Assembly: GCF_000332035.1 (NCBI RefSeq)
Contig: NZ_ALVY01000228.1
Location: forward strand, 1-64,000
Length of the DNA stretch: 64,000 nucleotides
Reading direction: 5' to 3'
From: Gloeocapsa sp. PCC 73106
GTDB taxonomy: Bacteria > Cyanobacteriota > Cyanobacteriia > Cyanobacteriales > Gloeocapsaceae
Part shown: positions 20,001 to 29,135 of the stretch, piece after piece
Numbering within the stretch: position 1 is the first letter of the stretch
How the letters are laid out: each line of letters begins with the position of its first letter
Notes under the pieces: generated by a model
Told to the model about the DNA's origin: nothing
The model's database searches: none
Seen by the model: the letters and a program-made list of their open reading frames with translations, nothing else
Translations under genes and position numbers: made by a program

Positions 20001-21613
20001 TCTCTGAGAGGGTCAATCGGTGGATTAGTGACTTGAGCAAAACGCTGCTTAAAGTAGTCATACAGTAAATGGGGCTTATTCGACAACACCGCTAAGGGTA
20101 TATCATCCCCCATACAAAAAGTCGGCTCTTTTCCCTCGATAGCCATCGGTACAATTACCATGTCTACGTCTTCAGCACTAAAACCAAAAGCGAACTGCTG
20201 TTGTAAAAACGCCTCAGCTCCTAGATGGCGATGGTTGACAGTAGGTCCGATTTCTTCTACTTCTTCTCTCCCTTTGAGCCATTCTCCATAGGGACGCTTA
20301 CAAGCAATCTTCTCTTTAATCTCCCAATTTCTCAAGATTTCTTGCTGCTGCAAATCCACCGCTAGCATTTCCCCGGGACCAAGTCTACCCGTTTCGGCGA
20401 TCTCTTCTGGTGCTACATCTACTACTCCTGTTTCTGAAGCCACAATCACCAAATTATCTTTAGTAATGCAATAACGAGCTGGTCTCAAACCGTTACGATC
20501 TAAAGTCGCTCCTACTAATTTTCCGTCACTAAATACCAGTAAAGCCGGTCCATCCCAAGGTTCTTGTAAACCGCTGTAGTAATCGTAAAAATCAGCTATT
20601 TCTGGGTACTTATCTAACCCTGGTTGATTGTGATAAGCTTCCGGTACTAAAATCATCGCCGCTTCTAAGGGATTCCGTCCCGTGCGTACTAACAACTCCA
20701 TCGAACTATCTAAGTTAAAAGAGTCGCTATTTTCAAAATTAACAATAGGTTTAAGAGATTCTAGTTCTGCTTCTGTCCAACCCGGTACAGACAGATTAGC
20801 TTCTCGAGTCATCATCCAGTTAATATTACCCAAAAGGGTATTAATTTCTCCATTATGTCCCAATAAACGCATCGGTTGAGCGAAGGGCCATTTGGGCATA
20901 GTGTTGGTGCTGAAACGACGGTGATACACTGCAAAACGACTTTCATAGGCGGGATTTTGTAAGTCTTCGTAGAATTGTCCTAAAATTTCCCCTCTTACTA
21001 GACCCTTGTATACAATAGTACGGCAAGAAAAAGAACAGAAATAAAAATCATCCGATAAAAGCTTACCTATATGAGAGCGAGCGATGTAAAGTGCCCGATC
21101 TAATGCGTCTCCTGCTAATTTTTCCGGCGATGTAACAATCAATTGCTCTATTTGAGGTTGATTCGCTCTAGCTTGTTCTCCTAATACTTCTGGTTTTACG
21201 GGAACTTTCCGCCATCCTAGTACTGTCAAATTGCTCGACTTGACTACATCCTCTATATGTTCTCGACTTGCTTGTGCTTCCCCTTCCTCTTGGGGTAAAA
21301 AGACCATCCCTACCCCCCATGATTCTACCGGTGGGATAGGAATTTGCTTCTGGTTAAACCAAGGTTCGAAAATTTGCCCAGGAATTGCTGTCATTACCCC
21401 TGATCCGTCCCCGGAGTCTCGATCAGCGCTACAACCCCCTCGATGTTCTAAGCATCCCAAAGCTTTGAGCGCTTGAGTGATAATTTTGTGACTAGCATTT
21501 CCTGTTGTCGCTGCTATAAACCCAACACCACAAGCATCTCTTTCTGTCACTAGCCATCTGGGACCGAGATACGTAGGTTGTTGCTGATTATCTTGCTTCA
21601 TATTTCTGCTCAT
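17012..21613 (-). CDS. glsF: Ferredoxin-dependent glutamate synthase
   Basis: This 1533-residue single-subunit GOGAT has the glutaminase nucleophile Cys28 in DACGVGFIA, the FMN and 3Fe-4S synthase domain ([15 protein letters not shown]) and the C-terminal beta-helix. It is assigned to the ferredoxin type because its synthase domain carries the loop [20 protein letters not shown] found in plant and cyanobacterial Fd-GOGAT and absent from the adjacent GltB. It takes electrons from photosynthetic ferredoxin. ATG 21613 and ATG 21601 are both possible starts; neither has a strong ribosome site. I found no perfect NtcA box (GTA-N8-TAC) in the 260 nt upstream. Confidence 0.94.
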   Translation of the reverse strand: MSRNMKQDNQQQPTYLGPRWLVTERDACGVGFIAATTGNASHKIITQALKALGCLEHRGGCSADRDSGDGSGVMTAIPGQIFEPWFNQKQIPIPPVESWGVGMVFLPQEEGEAQASREHIEDVVKSSNLTVLGWRKVPVKPEVLGEQARANQPQIEQLIVTSPEKLAGDALDRALYIARSHIGKLLSDDFYFCSFSCRTIVYKGLVRGEILGQFYEDLQNPAYESRFAVYHRRFSTNTMPKWPFAQPMRLLGHNGEINTLLGNINWMMTREANLSVPGWTEAELESLKPIVNFENSDSFNLDSSMELLVRTGRNPLEAAMILVPEAYHNQPGLDKYPEIADFYDYYSGLQEPWDGPALLVFSDGKLVGATLDRNGLRPARYCITKDNLVIVASETGVVDVAPEEIAETGRLGPGEMLAVDLQQQEILRNWEIKEKIACKRPYGEWLKGREEVEEIGPTVNHRHLGAEAFLQQQFAFGFSAEDVDMVIVPMAIEGKEPTFCMGDDIPLAVLSNKPHLLYDYFKQRFAQVTNPPIDPLRESLVMSLEMLLGKRGNLLAVTEDDARLLKLTSPLLNDAQLNYIKQSKFKTVELSTLYALADGPEGLAKAIKELCKQAEEAVKTGQEILILSDRSSGVITEEYSYIPPLLAVGAVHQHLIHSGMRLEASLIVDTAQCWDTHHYACLIGYGASGVCPYLTWETICQWWHDSKTQKLLQNGKIPPLSLEKALEKYRKAVEAGLLKIISKMGISMLSSYHGAQIFEAIGLSKEIVDLAFMGTTSRVGGVTLEDLASEVSAYLNQAFPTLKDKKLENYGFVNYRPGGEYHMNSPEMSKALHKAVKTENYDHYELYSQYLAQRPITALRDLLTFKSDRPTIPLEEVEAVETIVKRFCTGAMSLGSLSREAHETLAIAMNRIGGKSNSGEGGEDPIRHTILNDVDQEGNSPTFSHLKALVNGDTANSAIKQVASGRFGVTPEYLMSGRQLEIKMAQGAKPGEGGQLPGAKVSPYIALLRRSKPGVSLISPPPHHDIYSIEDLAQLIFDLHQINPQAKVSVKLVAEIGIGTIAAGVAKGNADIIQISGHDGGTGASPLSSIKHAGTPWELGVTEVHRVLLENGLRDRVLLRADGGFKTGHDVIMAALMGAEEYGFGSVSMIAAGCIMARICHTNNCPVGVATQQERLRQRFSGTPGQVVNFFFFIAQEVRNVLAHLGYTSLEEIIGRGDLLTPRQDVQLHKTQSLNLDVLTHLPDVRCDRTWLKHETVHSNGPVLDDEILADPEIIQTISNQGSVTKEFTIVNTDRSVGTRVAGNIAKQYGDTGFEGEIILKFTGSAGQSFGAFNLLGMKLILEGEANDYVGKGINGGEIIIYPHQSVTYKPESNSIIGNTCLYGATGGYLFANGRAGERFAVRNSQGKAVVEGTGDHCCEYMTGGVIVVLGTTGRNVGAGMTGGLAYFLDEDGNFPRKVNPEIVKIQRISSPAAEKQLRELIQAHVERTLSPLGQRILSDWSGYLPKFWQVVPPSEADTPEGIIATEKPLTSV

Positions 21614-21876
21614 TTTTTTTTGGTCAATGCTAAGATGTAGTTACTTGGTTTTTTTAGGGATTGTATTGGTAACAGCTTTCCTTTGGTCCGTAATGGTTTA
21701 ACTGGCTTTGGTACTTTTAAAACTCCAGGCTTTGCGGGAATGCTCTCTTTACATTTCTTATACTATTATTATTATGCAAGTTGAATAAACTGGGAAGCAA
21801 AAGTCATTGATTCTTGATGAAATTCCCCAGGCTATTTTATTTTAATTTATGATCAACGAGTTTCTGGAGTAGAAGC

Positions 21877-22290
21877 ATGACCAAATCTCAAAAAGTAAAT
21901 GAGTTACTTCCTGATTCTTTCCCTGGTTCCTTGCGCACACAGGGATTAGGTGCAACAGAAATGCGCCCATGGGGCTCTTTCACCACCCTAGAAGAAGGTA
22001 CTGGCTATAAAATCAAGCGCATCGAAGTTAATCCAGGGCATAGATTAAGCTTACAGATGCACTACCACAGAACAGAGCACTGGATCGTTGTCTCGGGAAC
22101 CGCTAAAGTAGTATGCGGAGAAGCTGAAGAAATTCTAGGGCCTAATCAGTCCACCTACGTTCCTCAGTGTACTCCTCATCGGTTAGAAAATCCGGGGGTG
22201 ATTAAATTGATACTGATTGAAGTGCAAAATGGCGAATATTTAGGAGAAGATGATATAATTCGTTTTGAAGATGATTACTCTCGTAAATAG
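21877..22290 (+). CDS. Cupin protein, mannose-6-phosphate isomerase type II-like
   Basis: The 137-residue single-domain cupin resembles the C-terminal isomerase domain of bifunctional ManC-type enzymes, but without the nucleotidyltransferase half. It starts the family-typical EMRPWGSFTTL near residue 28. Cupin motif 1 supplies HYHRTEH with His and Glu metal ligands, and motif 2 is VPQCTPHRLENPG. The likely role is isomerisation of mannose-6-phosphate or a related sugar phosphate, or a sugar-binding regulatory cupin. Its stop overlaps the GTG of the next gene (TAGTG), indicating translational coupling. Confidence 0.85.
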   Translation: MTKSQKVNELLPDSFPGSLRTQGLGATEMRPWGSFTTLEEGTGYKIKRIEVNPGHRLSLQMHYHRTEHWIVVSGTAKVVCGEAEEILGPNQSTYVPQCTPHRLENPGVIKLILIEVQNGEYLGEDDIIRFEDDYSRK

Positions 22291-22613
22291 TGCTCAAAAT
22301 TACCCCTAGCGCCGCTCAAGAAATAAAACGACTACAAGCTAACGCTGAAATGACTGACTCCTGGGTTTGTTTAAACGTCAAATTAGGGGGCTGTTGTGGC
22401 TTAACCTACAATTTTGAGTTGGTGGAACATGGGGAAGGGGAAACGGTAGAAAGCGAGGGAGTGAAAATAGCGATCGCACCAGAACACCAAGCGTATCTTA
22501 AAAACTTGAAAATAGATTACGCAGAAGATTTGATGGGAGGAGGATTTCGCTTCGACAATCCCAGGGCGATCGCCACTTGTAGCTGTAGTCAGTCTTTTTC
22601 GGTAGATCCTTGA
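22290..22613 (+). CDS. A-type iron-sulfur carrier, HesB/IscA/SufA family
   Basis: This 107-residue protein has the three conserved cysteines of A-type carriers: Cys35 in KLGGCCGLTY, and Cys97 and Cys99 in ATCSCSQSF. Such proteins accept Fe-S clusters and pass them to target enzymes. It starts with GTG at 22290, overlapping the stop of the cupin gene by one base, so it depends on the upstream cistron. Its stop codon TGA at 22611 lies inside the -35 hexamer of the str operon promoter. Cyanobacteria carry several A-type paralogues, and I cannot say which this is. Confidence 0.88.
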   Translation: MLKITPSAAQEIKRLQANAEMTDSWVCLNVKLGGCCGLTYNFELVEHGEGETVESEGVKIAIAPEHQAYLKNLKIDYAEDLMGGGFRFDNPRAIATCSCSQSFSVDP

Positions 22614-22639
22614 CAGTGTAGCTAAGTTTTTGATATGAT
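22610..22639 (+). promoter_or_regulatory. Sigma-70 type promoter of the str operon
   Basis: TTGACA (22610-22615), an 18-nt spacer and TATGAT (22634-22639) form a near-consensus housekeeping promoter about 50 nt before the rpsL ATG. The -35 box overlaps the last codon and stop of the Fe-S carrier gene. Confidence 0.75.
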
Positions 22640-22693
22640 AACAATTTGTCAATCAATGTATTTAACGAAAAAACCTTGGCAATAACATAAACT

Positions 22694-23065
22694 ATGCCCA
22701 CTATTCAGCAACTAATTCGTGCAGAACGCTTTAGAGCGAAAAAGAAAACAAAATCACCTGCTTTAAAGGAATGTCCTCAGCGCAGGGGCGTCTGTACCAA
22801 AGTGTACACAACAACACCGAAGAAACCTAACTCGGCGCTACGAAAAGTAGCGAGGGTAAGATTGACATCGGGGTTCGAAGTTACATCCTATATCCCAGGG
22901 GAGGGACATTCCCTACAAGAACACTCCGTGGTCCTAATCAGAGGAGGAAGGGTAAAAGACTTACCAGGGGTAAGATATCACATAGTGCGCGGGACCCTAG
23001 ACGCGAGTGGAGTCAAAAATAGAAAACAAGCTCGTTCTAAATACGGAGCGAAGCGACCTAAGTAA
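22694..23065 (+). CDS. rpsL: Ribosomal protein S12
   Basis: The 123-residue protein is a typical S12 of the small-subunit decoding centre. The near-invariant [15 protein letters not shown] segment and the [13 protein letters not shown] segment are present, and the length is normal. It is the first gene of the str operon, with a consensus promoter about 50 nt upstream and rpsG 20 nt downstream. Lys at the classical streptomycin position (in the TTPKKPNS segment) looks wild type. Confidence 0.98.
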   Translation: MPTIQQLIRAERFRAKKKTKSPALKECPQRRGVCTKVYTTTPKKPNSALRKVARVRLTSGFEVTSYIPGEGHSLQEHSVVLIRGGRVKDLPGVRYHIVRGTLDASGVKNRKQARSKYGAKRPK

Positions 23066-23085
23066 GCCAAACCAAAAATTAGATT

Positions 23086-23556
23086 ATGTCTCGTCGTAAG
23101 ATCACCAAAAAACGTGAAGTTCCCCCCGATCCAGTCTACAACAGCAGACTAGTAAGCATGACCATACGTAGGATCATGAATAGTGGGAAAAAATCATTAG
23201 CATCAAGTATATTTTATGAAGCTCTCAAAATGGTAGAAGAAAGAACCAAAACCGATCCTCTAGAAACTTTTGAGCAAGCAGTGCGGAACCTAACCCCCCT
23301 AGTAGAGGTAAAAGCCCGTAGGGTAGGAGGTGCAACGTATCAAGTCCCGATGGAAGTACGTCAAAGCAGAGGAACAGCCCTAGCTTTGAGATGGCTAGTG
23401 CACTACGCCCGTTCCCGAGGAGGACGCACCATGGCAAGCAAACTAGCTAACGAGATCCTCGATGCAGCCAATGAAACAGGGGGCGGAATCAAAAAAAGAG
23501 AAGAAACCCACAGGATGGCGGAAGCAAACAAAGCATTTGCTCATTACAGATACTAA
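23086..23556 (+). CDS. rpsG: Ribosomal protein S7
   Basis: This 156-residue primary 16S-binding protein organises the head of the 30S subunit. The start [16 protein letters not shown] and the segment [13 protein letters not shown] are typical of cyanobacterial and chloroplast S7. It is the second gene of the str operon: 20 nt after rpsL and about 108 nt before the fusA start. Confidence 0.98.
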   Translation: MSRRKITKKREVPPDPVYNSRLVSMTIRRIMNSGKKSLASSIFYEALKMVEERTKTDPLETFEQAVRNLTPLVEVKARRVGGATYQVPMEVRQSRGTALALRWLVHYARSRGGRTMASKLANEILDAANETGGGIKKREETHRMAEANKAFAHYRY

Positions 23557-23664
23557 ACAAGTAAGAGAAAAGCACTCGCAAGAACCAAAAAGTATAGAAT
23601 CGTAAATAGTGTCATCAAAGAGTAAAACATTCAAAACTTGCTTTGCAAGGCAAAGGAGGTAACT

Positions 23665-25740
23665 GTGTCACGAACTATCCCGCTGGAAAAAGTCCGTAAT
23701 ATTGGGATTGCGGCCCACATAGATGCAGGCAAAACCACAACTACAGAACGTATACTATTTTATTCAGGAATAGTACACAAGCTAGGTGAAGTCCATGAAG
23801 GTACAGCAGTAACAGATTGGATGGAACAAGAGCGGGAGCGAGGCATTACCATTACGGCGGCAGCGATCAGCACCAGTTGGCAAGGTCACAAAATAAACAT
23901 CATCGACACCCCAGGACACGTAGACTTCACCATAGAAGTAGAGCGATCGATGCGGGTACTAGATGGTGTAATAGCCGTGTTTTGCTCAGTAGGAGGAGTA
24001 CAACCCCAGTCTGAGACAGTATGGCGCCAAGCAGATCGTTACCAGGTACCGAGAATCGCCTTTGTCAACAAAATGGATCGCACTGGTGCCAATTTCTTCA
24101 AAGTATATGAACAAATAAAAGAACGTCTAAGAGCCAATGTAGTGCCAATTCAAGTGCCCATTGGTGCAGAAGGTGACTTTGTGGGGATCGTCGACTTAGT
24201 GAGGATGCGAGCTCTCATCTCCCAAGATGACTTAGGGCAAGATGTCTTAGAAACAGATATCCCAGAAGAAGTATCAGAGATAGTAGCAACCTATCGGAGT
24301 AAATTGATCGAATCAGTTGCAGAAAGCGATGATCTTCTGACAGGGAAGTATCTAGAAGGAGAAGAGCTAAGCGAAGCAGAAATACGTCAAGGTATTCGTA
24401 TGGCAACAATTGAGGGTAAAATGGTGCCCCTGCTCTGTGGCTCGGCATTTAAAAACAAAGGAGTACAACTACTACTAGACGCAGTAGTAGACTATCTACC
24501 AGCTCCTACGGAAGTGCCACCAATTAAAGGAACCTTAGCAGATGGGAGCGAAGGAGAAAGAAAAGCAAGTGATGAAGAACCATTTGCAGCTCTAGCTTTT
24601 AAGATAGCCGCTGATCCTTTTGGACGCTTGACCTTTTTGAGAGTCTACTCAGGGATACTAGCTAAAGGAAGTTACGCCTACAACGCCACTAAAGACCAAA
24701 AAGAACGTATTTCCCGCCTGATCGTCCTTAAATCAAACGAACGGATCGAAGTAGAAGAACTGAGAGCAGGAGATTTAGGAGCAGCGATCGGGTTAAAAAA
24801 TACGATCACAGGAGATACACTCTGCGATGAAAACAAACCCATTATCCTTGAATCTCTGTTTGTACCAGAACCAGTGATTTCCGTAGCGGTAGAGCCAAAA
24901 ACTAAACAGGATATGGAGAAACTCTCCAAAGCTCTGCAAGCTCTCTCGGATGAGGATCCAACCTTCCGCGTCAGAGTAGATCCAGAAACCAACCAAACGG
25001 TGATCGCCGGCATGGGAGAGTTACATCTGGAAATCCTGGTAGATCGAATGCTACGAGAATACAAAGTAGAAGCAAACGTCGGTCAACCCCAAGTTGCTTA
25101 CAGAGAAACCGTACGCAAAAAAAGTGAAGCAGAAGGCAAATTTATTCGCCAAAGCGGTGGAAAAGGACAATACGGCCACGTTATCATCCAACTGGAACCA
25201 GGAGAAATGGGAAGCGGCTTTCAATTCGTATCCAAAATCATTGGGGGTACTATTCCTAAAGAATACGTCGCCCCGGTAGAACAGGGCATGAAAGAAGCCT
25301 GTGAATCAGGAATCTTGGCAGGATATCCTATGATTGACGTTAAAGCAACACTTCTAGACGGTTCCTACCATGATGTGGATTCTTCAGAAATGGCGTTTAA
25401 AATCGCCGGCTCAATGGCAATCAAAGAGGCAGTACTCAAAGCCTCGCCAGTGATCCTCGAGCCAATGATGAAGGTAGAGATAGAAGTCCCTGAGGATTTC
25501 TTAGGAGACGTCATCGCAGATCTCAACTCCCGTAGAGGCAATATTGAAGGCATGAACTCAACTAGTGGCATAGCTCAAATTATCTCTAAGGTACCCTTAG
25601 CAGAAATGTTTGGTTACGCCACAGATATACGCTCAAAAACCCAAGGACGTGGTATCTTCACAATGGAGTTCAGTAAATACGATGAGGTACCTCGCAATAT
25701 CGCGGAAGCCATCATCGCTAAAAGCAAAGGGAACGCATAA
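23665..25740 (+). CDS. fusA: Translation elongation factor G
   Basis: EF-G is the GTPase that drives ribosomal translocation. Motifs in order are [15 protein letters not shown] (P-loop), RGITITAAA (switch I), DTPGHVDF (G3) and NKMDRTGA (G4), then domains II-V ending near [10 protein letters not shown] placed the start at GTG 23665 ([12 protein letters not shown]), because a near-perfect Shine-Dalgarno AAAGGAGG lies 6 nt before it and it gives the usual cyanobacterial length of 691 residues. The TTG at 23638 would add nine unrelated residues. It is followed by tuf after 27 nt. Confidence 0.97.
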   Translation: MSRTIPLEKVRNIGIAAHIDAGKTTTTERILFYSGIVHKLGEVHEGTAVTDWMEQERERGITITAAAISTSWQGHKINIIDTPGHVDFTIEVERSMRVLDGVIAVFCSVGGVQPQSETVWRQADRYQVPRIAFVNKMDRTGANFFKVYEQIKERLRANVVPIQVPIGAEGDFVGIVDLVRMRALISQDDLGQDVLETDIPEEVSEIVATYRSKLIESVAESDDLLTGKYLEGEELSEAEIRQGIRMATIEGKMVPLLCGSAFKNKGVQLLLDAVVDYLPAPTEVPPIKGTLADGSEGERKASDEEPFAALAFKIAADPFGRLTFLRVYSGILAKGSYAYNATKDQKERISRLIVLKSNERIEVEELRAGDLGAAIGLKNTITGDTLCDENKPIILESLFVPEPVISVAVEPKTKQDMEKLSKALQALSDEDPTFRVRVDPETNQTVIAGMGELHLEILVDRMLREYKVEANVGQPQVAYRETVRKKSEAEGKFIRQSGGKGQYGHVIIQLEPGEMGSGFQFVSKIIGGTIPKEYVAPVEQGMKEACESGILAGYPMIDVKATLLDGSYHDVDSSEMAFKIAGSMAIKEAVLKASPVILEPMMKVEIEVPEDFLGDVIADLNSRRGNIEGMNSTSGIAQIISKVPLAEMFGYATDIRSKTQGRGIFTMEFSKYDEVPRNIAEAIIAKSKGNA

Positions 25741-25767
25741 CTAAAAAAAAGGAAACAATAAAAATAC

Positions 25768-26997
25768 ATGGCACGCGCAAAGTTTGAACGGAATAAAGAT
25801 CACGCTAACATTGGTACCATCGGTCACGTTGACCACGGTAAAACAACCTTAACAGCGGCAATTACCATGACTCTCTCGGCTTTAGGTCAAGCAAAAGCCA
25901 GAAAGTACGACGAAATTGATGCAGCACCCGAAGAAAAAGCACGGGGAATCACCATCAACACCGCTCACGTAGAGTACGAAACCGATTTCCGTCACTACGC
26001 CCACGTGGACTGTCCCGGACACGCAGACTATGTTAAAAACATGATCACCGGTGCAGCTCAAATGGATGGAGGGATATTAGTAGTATCAGCGGCGGACGGA
26101 CCCATGCCCCAAACTCGTGAACATATCCTCCTAGCTCGTCAAGTAGGTGTACCTAACCTAGTGGTATTCCTGAACAAGCAGGATATGGTAGACGATGAAG
26201 AACTACTGGAACTGGTAGAGTTAGAAGTACGTGAACTACTTACCGAGTACGGCTTCCCAGGAGATGATATCCCCATCGTGGCCGGTTCAGCACTTCAAGC
26301 TCTAGAACACATGGTCGCTAACCCCAAAACTAAAAAAGGTGACAATGAGTGGGTAGATAAAATCCATGCTCTCATGGATAACGTCGACGCCTACATTCCA
26401 ACTCCCGAAAGAGAAATCGATAAACCCTTCTTGATGGCAGTAGAAGACGTATTCTCGATTACCGGTCGTGGTACCGTGGCAACGGGTCGGATCGAACGGG
26501 GTAAAGTAAAAGTAGGTGAAACCGTCGAACTAGTGGGTATTAGAAACACCAGAAGCACTACCGTAACCGGTGTAGAAATGTTCCAAAAAACACTAGACGA
26601 AGGGATGGCAGGAGATAACGTCGGTCTATTGCTACGGGGTCTTAACAAAGACGACATCGAAAGAGGAATGGTATTGGCTAAACCCGGGAGCATCACCCCT
26701 CATACTAAGTTTGAGTCAGAAGTATACGTACTCAAAAAAGAAGAAGGCGGTCGTCATACTCCATTCTTCGCCGGTTACCGTCCTCAATTCTACGTTCGTA
26801 CTACTGACGTAACTGGAACAATCGACGCCTACACCGCAGACGATGGTAGCGCAGTAGAAATGGTAATGCCAGGCGATCGCATCAAAATGACCGTAAAACT
26901 CATCAACCCGATCGCCATCGAACAAGGAATGCGTTTTGCTATCCGCGAAGGTGGACGAACCATCGGAGCCGGCGTAGTATCTAAAATCCTTGAGTAA
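25768..26997 (+). CDS. tuf: Translation elongation factor Tu
   Basis: The 409-residue EF-Tu delivers aminoacyl-tRNA to the ribosome. [18 protein letters not shown] and NKQDM are the G1, G3 and G4 motifs, and the C-terminal [15 protein letters not shown] is typical. Its length equals that of other cyanobacterial and plastid EF-Tu, including the short insertion in domain I. It lies 27 nt after fusA and is followed by a strong terminator-like hairpin, which probably sets the tuf to rpsJ ratio. Confidence 0.98.
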   Translation: MARAKFERNKDHANIGTIGHVDHGKTTLTAAITMTLSALGQAKARKYDEIDAAPEEKARGITINTAHVEYETDFRHYAHVDCPGHADYVKNMITGAAQMDGGILVVSAADGPMPQTREHILLARQVGVPNLVVFLNKQDMVDDEELLELVELEVRELLTEYGFPGDDIPIVAGSALQALEHMVANPKTKKGDNEWVDKIHALMDNVDAYIPTPEREIDKPFLMAVEDVFSITGRGTVATGRIERGKVKVGETVELVGIRNTRSTTVTGVEMFQKTLDEGMAGDNVGLLLRGLNKDDIERGMVLAKPGSITPHTKFESEVYVLKKEEGGRHTPFFAGYRPQFYVRTTDVTGTIDAYTADDGSAVEMVMPGDRIKMTVKLINPIAIEQGMRFAIREGGRTIGAGVVSKILE

Positions 26998-27015
26998 CAC
27001 CAGCGATTGATACTG

Positions 27016-27056
27016 TTGGAGCAGCAACCAGAGCAAGTCTGCTCCAATATTTTTTG
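27016..27056 (+). terminator. Terminator hairpin between tuf and rpsJ
   Basis: TTGGAGCAG (27016-27024) pairs perfectly with CTGCTCCAA (27039-27047), and TATTTTTTG follows. This is a classical intrinsic terminator 19 nt after the tuf stop. Since rpsJ lies only 42 nt beyond on the same strand, termination is probably partial, or rpsJ has another promoter. Confidence 0.85.
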
Positions 27057-27097
27057 TCCAATTAATCAACATTTATCAGGAACCTTGACAACTCAAC

Positions 27098-27415
27098 ATG
27101 GCTACAATTCAACAACAAAAAATTCGCATTCGTCTTAAAGCTTTTGATCGTCGTCTGTTAGACACATCCTGTGAAAAAATCGTAGAAACCGCCAATAGAA
27201 CCAACGCTACAGCAATCGGTCCCATTCCTTTACCCACCAGGCGCAAAATTTACTGCGTTTTACGTTCTCCTCACGTAGATAAAGACTCTCGAGAACATTT
27301 TGAAACGCGCACCCATCGTCGAATTATCGATATTTATCAACCATCCTCTAAAACCGTCGACGCTTTGATGAAACTTGATTTACCCGCCGGGGTAGATATT
27401 GAAGTAAAACTGTAA
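27098..27415 (+). CDS. rpsJ: Ribosomal protein S10
   Basis: This 105-residue S10 (NusE) has the typical start [14 protein letters not shown] and the segment [26 protein letters not shown]. Besides its place in the 30S head, S10 acts with NusB in antitermination. In many bacteria it heads the S10 operon; here it ends the str operon, the usual cyanobacterial arrangement. It is separated from tuf by a terminator hairpin and followed by a second hairpin. Confidence 0.97.
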   Translation: MATIQQQKIRIRLKAFDRRLLDTSCEKIVETANRTNATAIGPIPLPTRRKIYCVLRSPHVDKDSREHFETRTHRRIIDIYQPSSKTVDALMKLDLPAGVDIEVKL

Positions 27416-27431
27416 TACTAGCTAGTTCAGT

Positions 27432-27447
27432 ACCTCCATCGGGAGGT
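27432..27447 (+). terminator. Hairpin after rpsJ
   Basis: ACCTCC (27432-27437) and GGAGGT (27442-27447) form a GC-rich stem around a four-base loop 17 nt after the rpsJ stop. No T run follows, so it may act as a 3' stabilising hairpin or a weak terminator between convergent genes. Confidence 0.5.
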
Positions 27448-27455
27448 GCTCCACT

Positions 27456-27761
27456 CTAATCTCGTTCGTCAAATCTCGTATAAAAACCACCGTATTTTAC
27501 CCAATACTGACGCAAGTCATGGTTGGGAGTATGTAAACTAGCCCTGGCTTGATAGAGAATTACCTGTCGATGACTACCAATCCACATTCTTTTGAGAGGT
27601 TCCACACAAATTAGCGTCCCCCCCAAGCTTTTAACACAATCTTCGAATCTTTCAACAGTAGTATATTCTAAAGTTTCTAAAACAAAAAAATTGCCTGAAC
27701 AAATTAAATGCCGACTGCGAATCCAAGCTTGCATTTTTTTATGAGCAATTGGTGGCAGCAT
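27456..27761 (-). CDS. Conserved cyanobacterial hypothetical protein
   Basis: The 101-residue soluble protein has no motif I can name. The start MLPPIAHKKMQAWIRSRHL (ATG 27761) looks genuine; the 31 residues upstream in the open frame are low-quality and cross the likely promoter of the divergent DUF937 gene. It is rich in aromatic and basic residues, and the C-terminus RQYWVKYGGFYTR is striking. It is convergent with rpsJ. Function unknown. Confidence 0.68.
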   Translation of the reverse strand: MLPPIAHKKMQAWIRSRHLICSGNFFVLETLEYTTVERFEDCVKSLGGTLICVEPLKRMWIGSHRQVILYQARASLHTPNHDLRQYWVKYGGFYTRFDERD

Positions 27762-27873
27762 AGTATCGCCTTTACTGTAACATTGAGATTTTAACACCTT
27801 ATTTATAATAGAATGAGAATTACTGTAATATAATAAACTCAAAAGTTTGCTCAATTAACAAGGAAAAATTCAT

Positions 27874-28401
27874 ATGGGCCTTTTTTTCGATGTCCTGAGT
27901 GCCATCAATAATCCCAATCAAGCCGCGAGTATTGACCAACTGAGTCAAGTTACCAACAGTGTTAATGACGTAGCTAGTACCAATGGCTTAGACCCCTCCA
28001 ACATGCAAGGAGTTATGTCATCCTTAAGCGGTTTTCTGCGCCCCGCTCTTCAACAAAAAATGGCGGGGGGAAGTAACCCTTTAGAAAGTATGATGGGTCA
28101 ATTTACCGGAGGAGGAGGCGCGGGGTTATCCGATCTCACCTCGCTCTTACCTGGAAATTTACAAACAGAGATGATTAGCGGGATGGCTCAAAAAACGGGG
28201 TTAGATAGCTCTATGCTCCAAGGAATGCTTCCTAAATTATTACCTGCAGTCATGGGTTTGCTCAACATGGGTAAAACGACTGGAGGAATGGGAGGAGGTA
28301 ATCCCCTACTCAAGGCTTTTTTAGATAGCGATCGCGATGGAGATGTAGATCTCGGCGATGTTTTCAAATTTTCCAATCGTTTTCTCAACCCAGCCCGATA
28401 A
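27874..28401 (+). CDS. DUF937 protein with C-terminal calcium-loop motif
   Basis: The 175-residue protein is Gly-, Met- and Ser-rich and matches the DUF937 family: N-terminal MGLFFDVLSAINNPNQ, then helical repeats such as LQGMLPKLLPAVMGLLNMG separated by GGG linkers. Residues 151-162 (DSDRDGDVDLGD) form a perfect 12-residue EF-hand/dockerin-type loop with Asp at positions 1, 3, 5, 7, 9 and 12. A single such loop suggests calcium-dependent folding or pairing with a partner. The ribosome site AAGGA precedes ATG 27874. Function unknown; cytoplasmic, since no signal peptide is seen. Confidence 0.8.
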   Translation: MGLFFDVLSAINNPNQAASIDQLSQVTNSVNDVASTNGLDPSNMQGVMSSLSGFLRPALQQKMAGGSNPLESMMGQFTGGGGAGLSDLTSLLPGNLQTEMISGMAQKTGLDSSMLQGMLPKLLPAVMGLLNMGKTTGGMGGGNPLLKAFLDSDRDGDVDLGDVFKFSNRFLNPAR

Positions 28402-28414
28402 ATGATCTGAACTA

Positions 28415-28435
28415 GGTTGCTCCTGTGGGGCAATC
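28415..28435. terminator. Hairpin between convergent genes
   Basis: GGTTGCTCC and GGGGCAATC form a 9-bp stem with two wobble pairs around a three-base loop, between the convergent DUF937 and response-regulator genes. There is no clear T run on either side, so it is a weak bidirectional terminator candidate. Confidence 0.42.
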
Positions 28436-29127
28436 TAACTACAATTAAGACGGTAACCCAAACCATAAACAGTCTCAATTAGATTATCACAGTGATACTG
28501 AGCCAACTTACGCCTTAATAGACGCATCTGAGCGGCCACTACATTGCTCATCGGCTCTGCTCCCCATTCCCACAATTGATTGAGAATTTGCTCTCGAGTC
28601 AAAATTTGCTGAGGATGACGCATAAAATACTCCAAAAGCTGAAATTCTTTGTGAGTTAAGGCAATCTGCACTTTTTCTCCCTTTGGTTGCTGATAAAAAA
28701 CGCTATAAGTTAAATAGTCTAAGATTAAATTACCCAATTGTAGCTGTTGCGGTCCTAGTTGAGGTGAACGACGTTGCAAGGCCCTTAATCTAGCTAAAAG
28801 CTCCGCCATACCAAAGGGTTTCACCAAGTAGTCATCGGCTCCTTGATCTAATCCAGTGATTTTATCGACTTCAGAATCTTTAGCCGTTAATAGCAAAACT
28901 GGGAGAGGATTGTGCTGTCTTCTCAGATTTTGCAATAATTCGATTCCCGACATACCAGGAAGTAGCCAGTCAAAAATTCCCAGGGTATAAATTGAGGAGC
29001 CATCTAAATACTGCCAAGCTTCAATACCCGTCTGTACCCAGTCGACGATATACTTATGTTCAACTAAGACAATCTTAATAGCCGCGCCTAGATCGGCTTC
29101 ATCTTCAACTAACAAAATTCTAGTCAT
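28435..29127 (-). CDS. OmpR-family response regulator (RppA/NrsR-like)
   Basis: This 230-residue regulator has a receiver domain (acidic pair E8-D9, phosphoacceptor D53 in FDWLLPG, Lys in LVKPFGMAEL) and an OmpR-type winged helix (LTHKEFQLLEYFMRHP to TVYGLGYRLN). It resembles the RppA/NrsR group of cyanobacterial regulators that respond to redox or metal ions. I chose ATG 29127 rather than TTG 29142, which would overlap the kinase gene. It is divergent from the histidine kinase at 29136, and only 8 nt separate the two start codons. Confidence 0.9.
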   Translation of the reverse strand: MTRILLVEDEADLGAAIKIVLVEHKYIVDWVQTGIEAWQYLDGSSIYTLGIFDWLLPGMSGIELLQNLRRQHNPLPVLLLTAKDSEVDKITGLDQGADDYLVKPFGMAELLARLRALQRRSPQLGPQQLQLGNLILDYLTYSVFYQQPKGEKVQIALTHKEFQLLEYFMRHPQQILTREQILNQLWEWGAEPMSNVVAAQMRLLRRKLAQYHCDNLIETVYGLGYRLNCS

Positions 29128-29135
29128 CTCTTTAA

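Noticed and set aside
21614-21876. NtcA-activated promoter before glsF
   Set aside because: No GTA-N8-TAC site is present in either reading; only AT-rich sequence is seen.
24678-25064. Antisense open frame of 128 codons within fusA
   Set aside because: It is a shadow of the highly conserved EF-G gene; no ribosome site or family resemblance.
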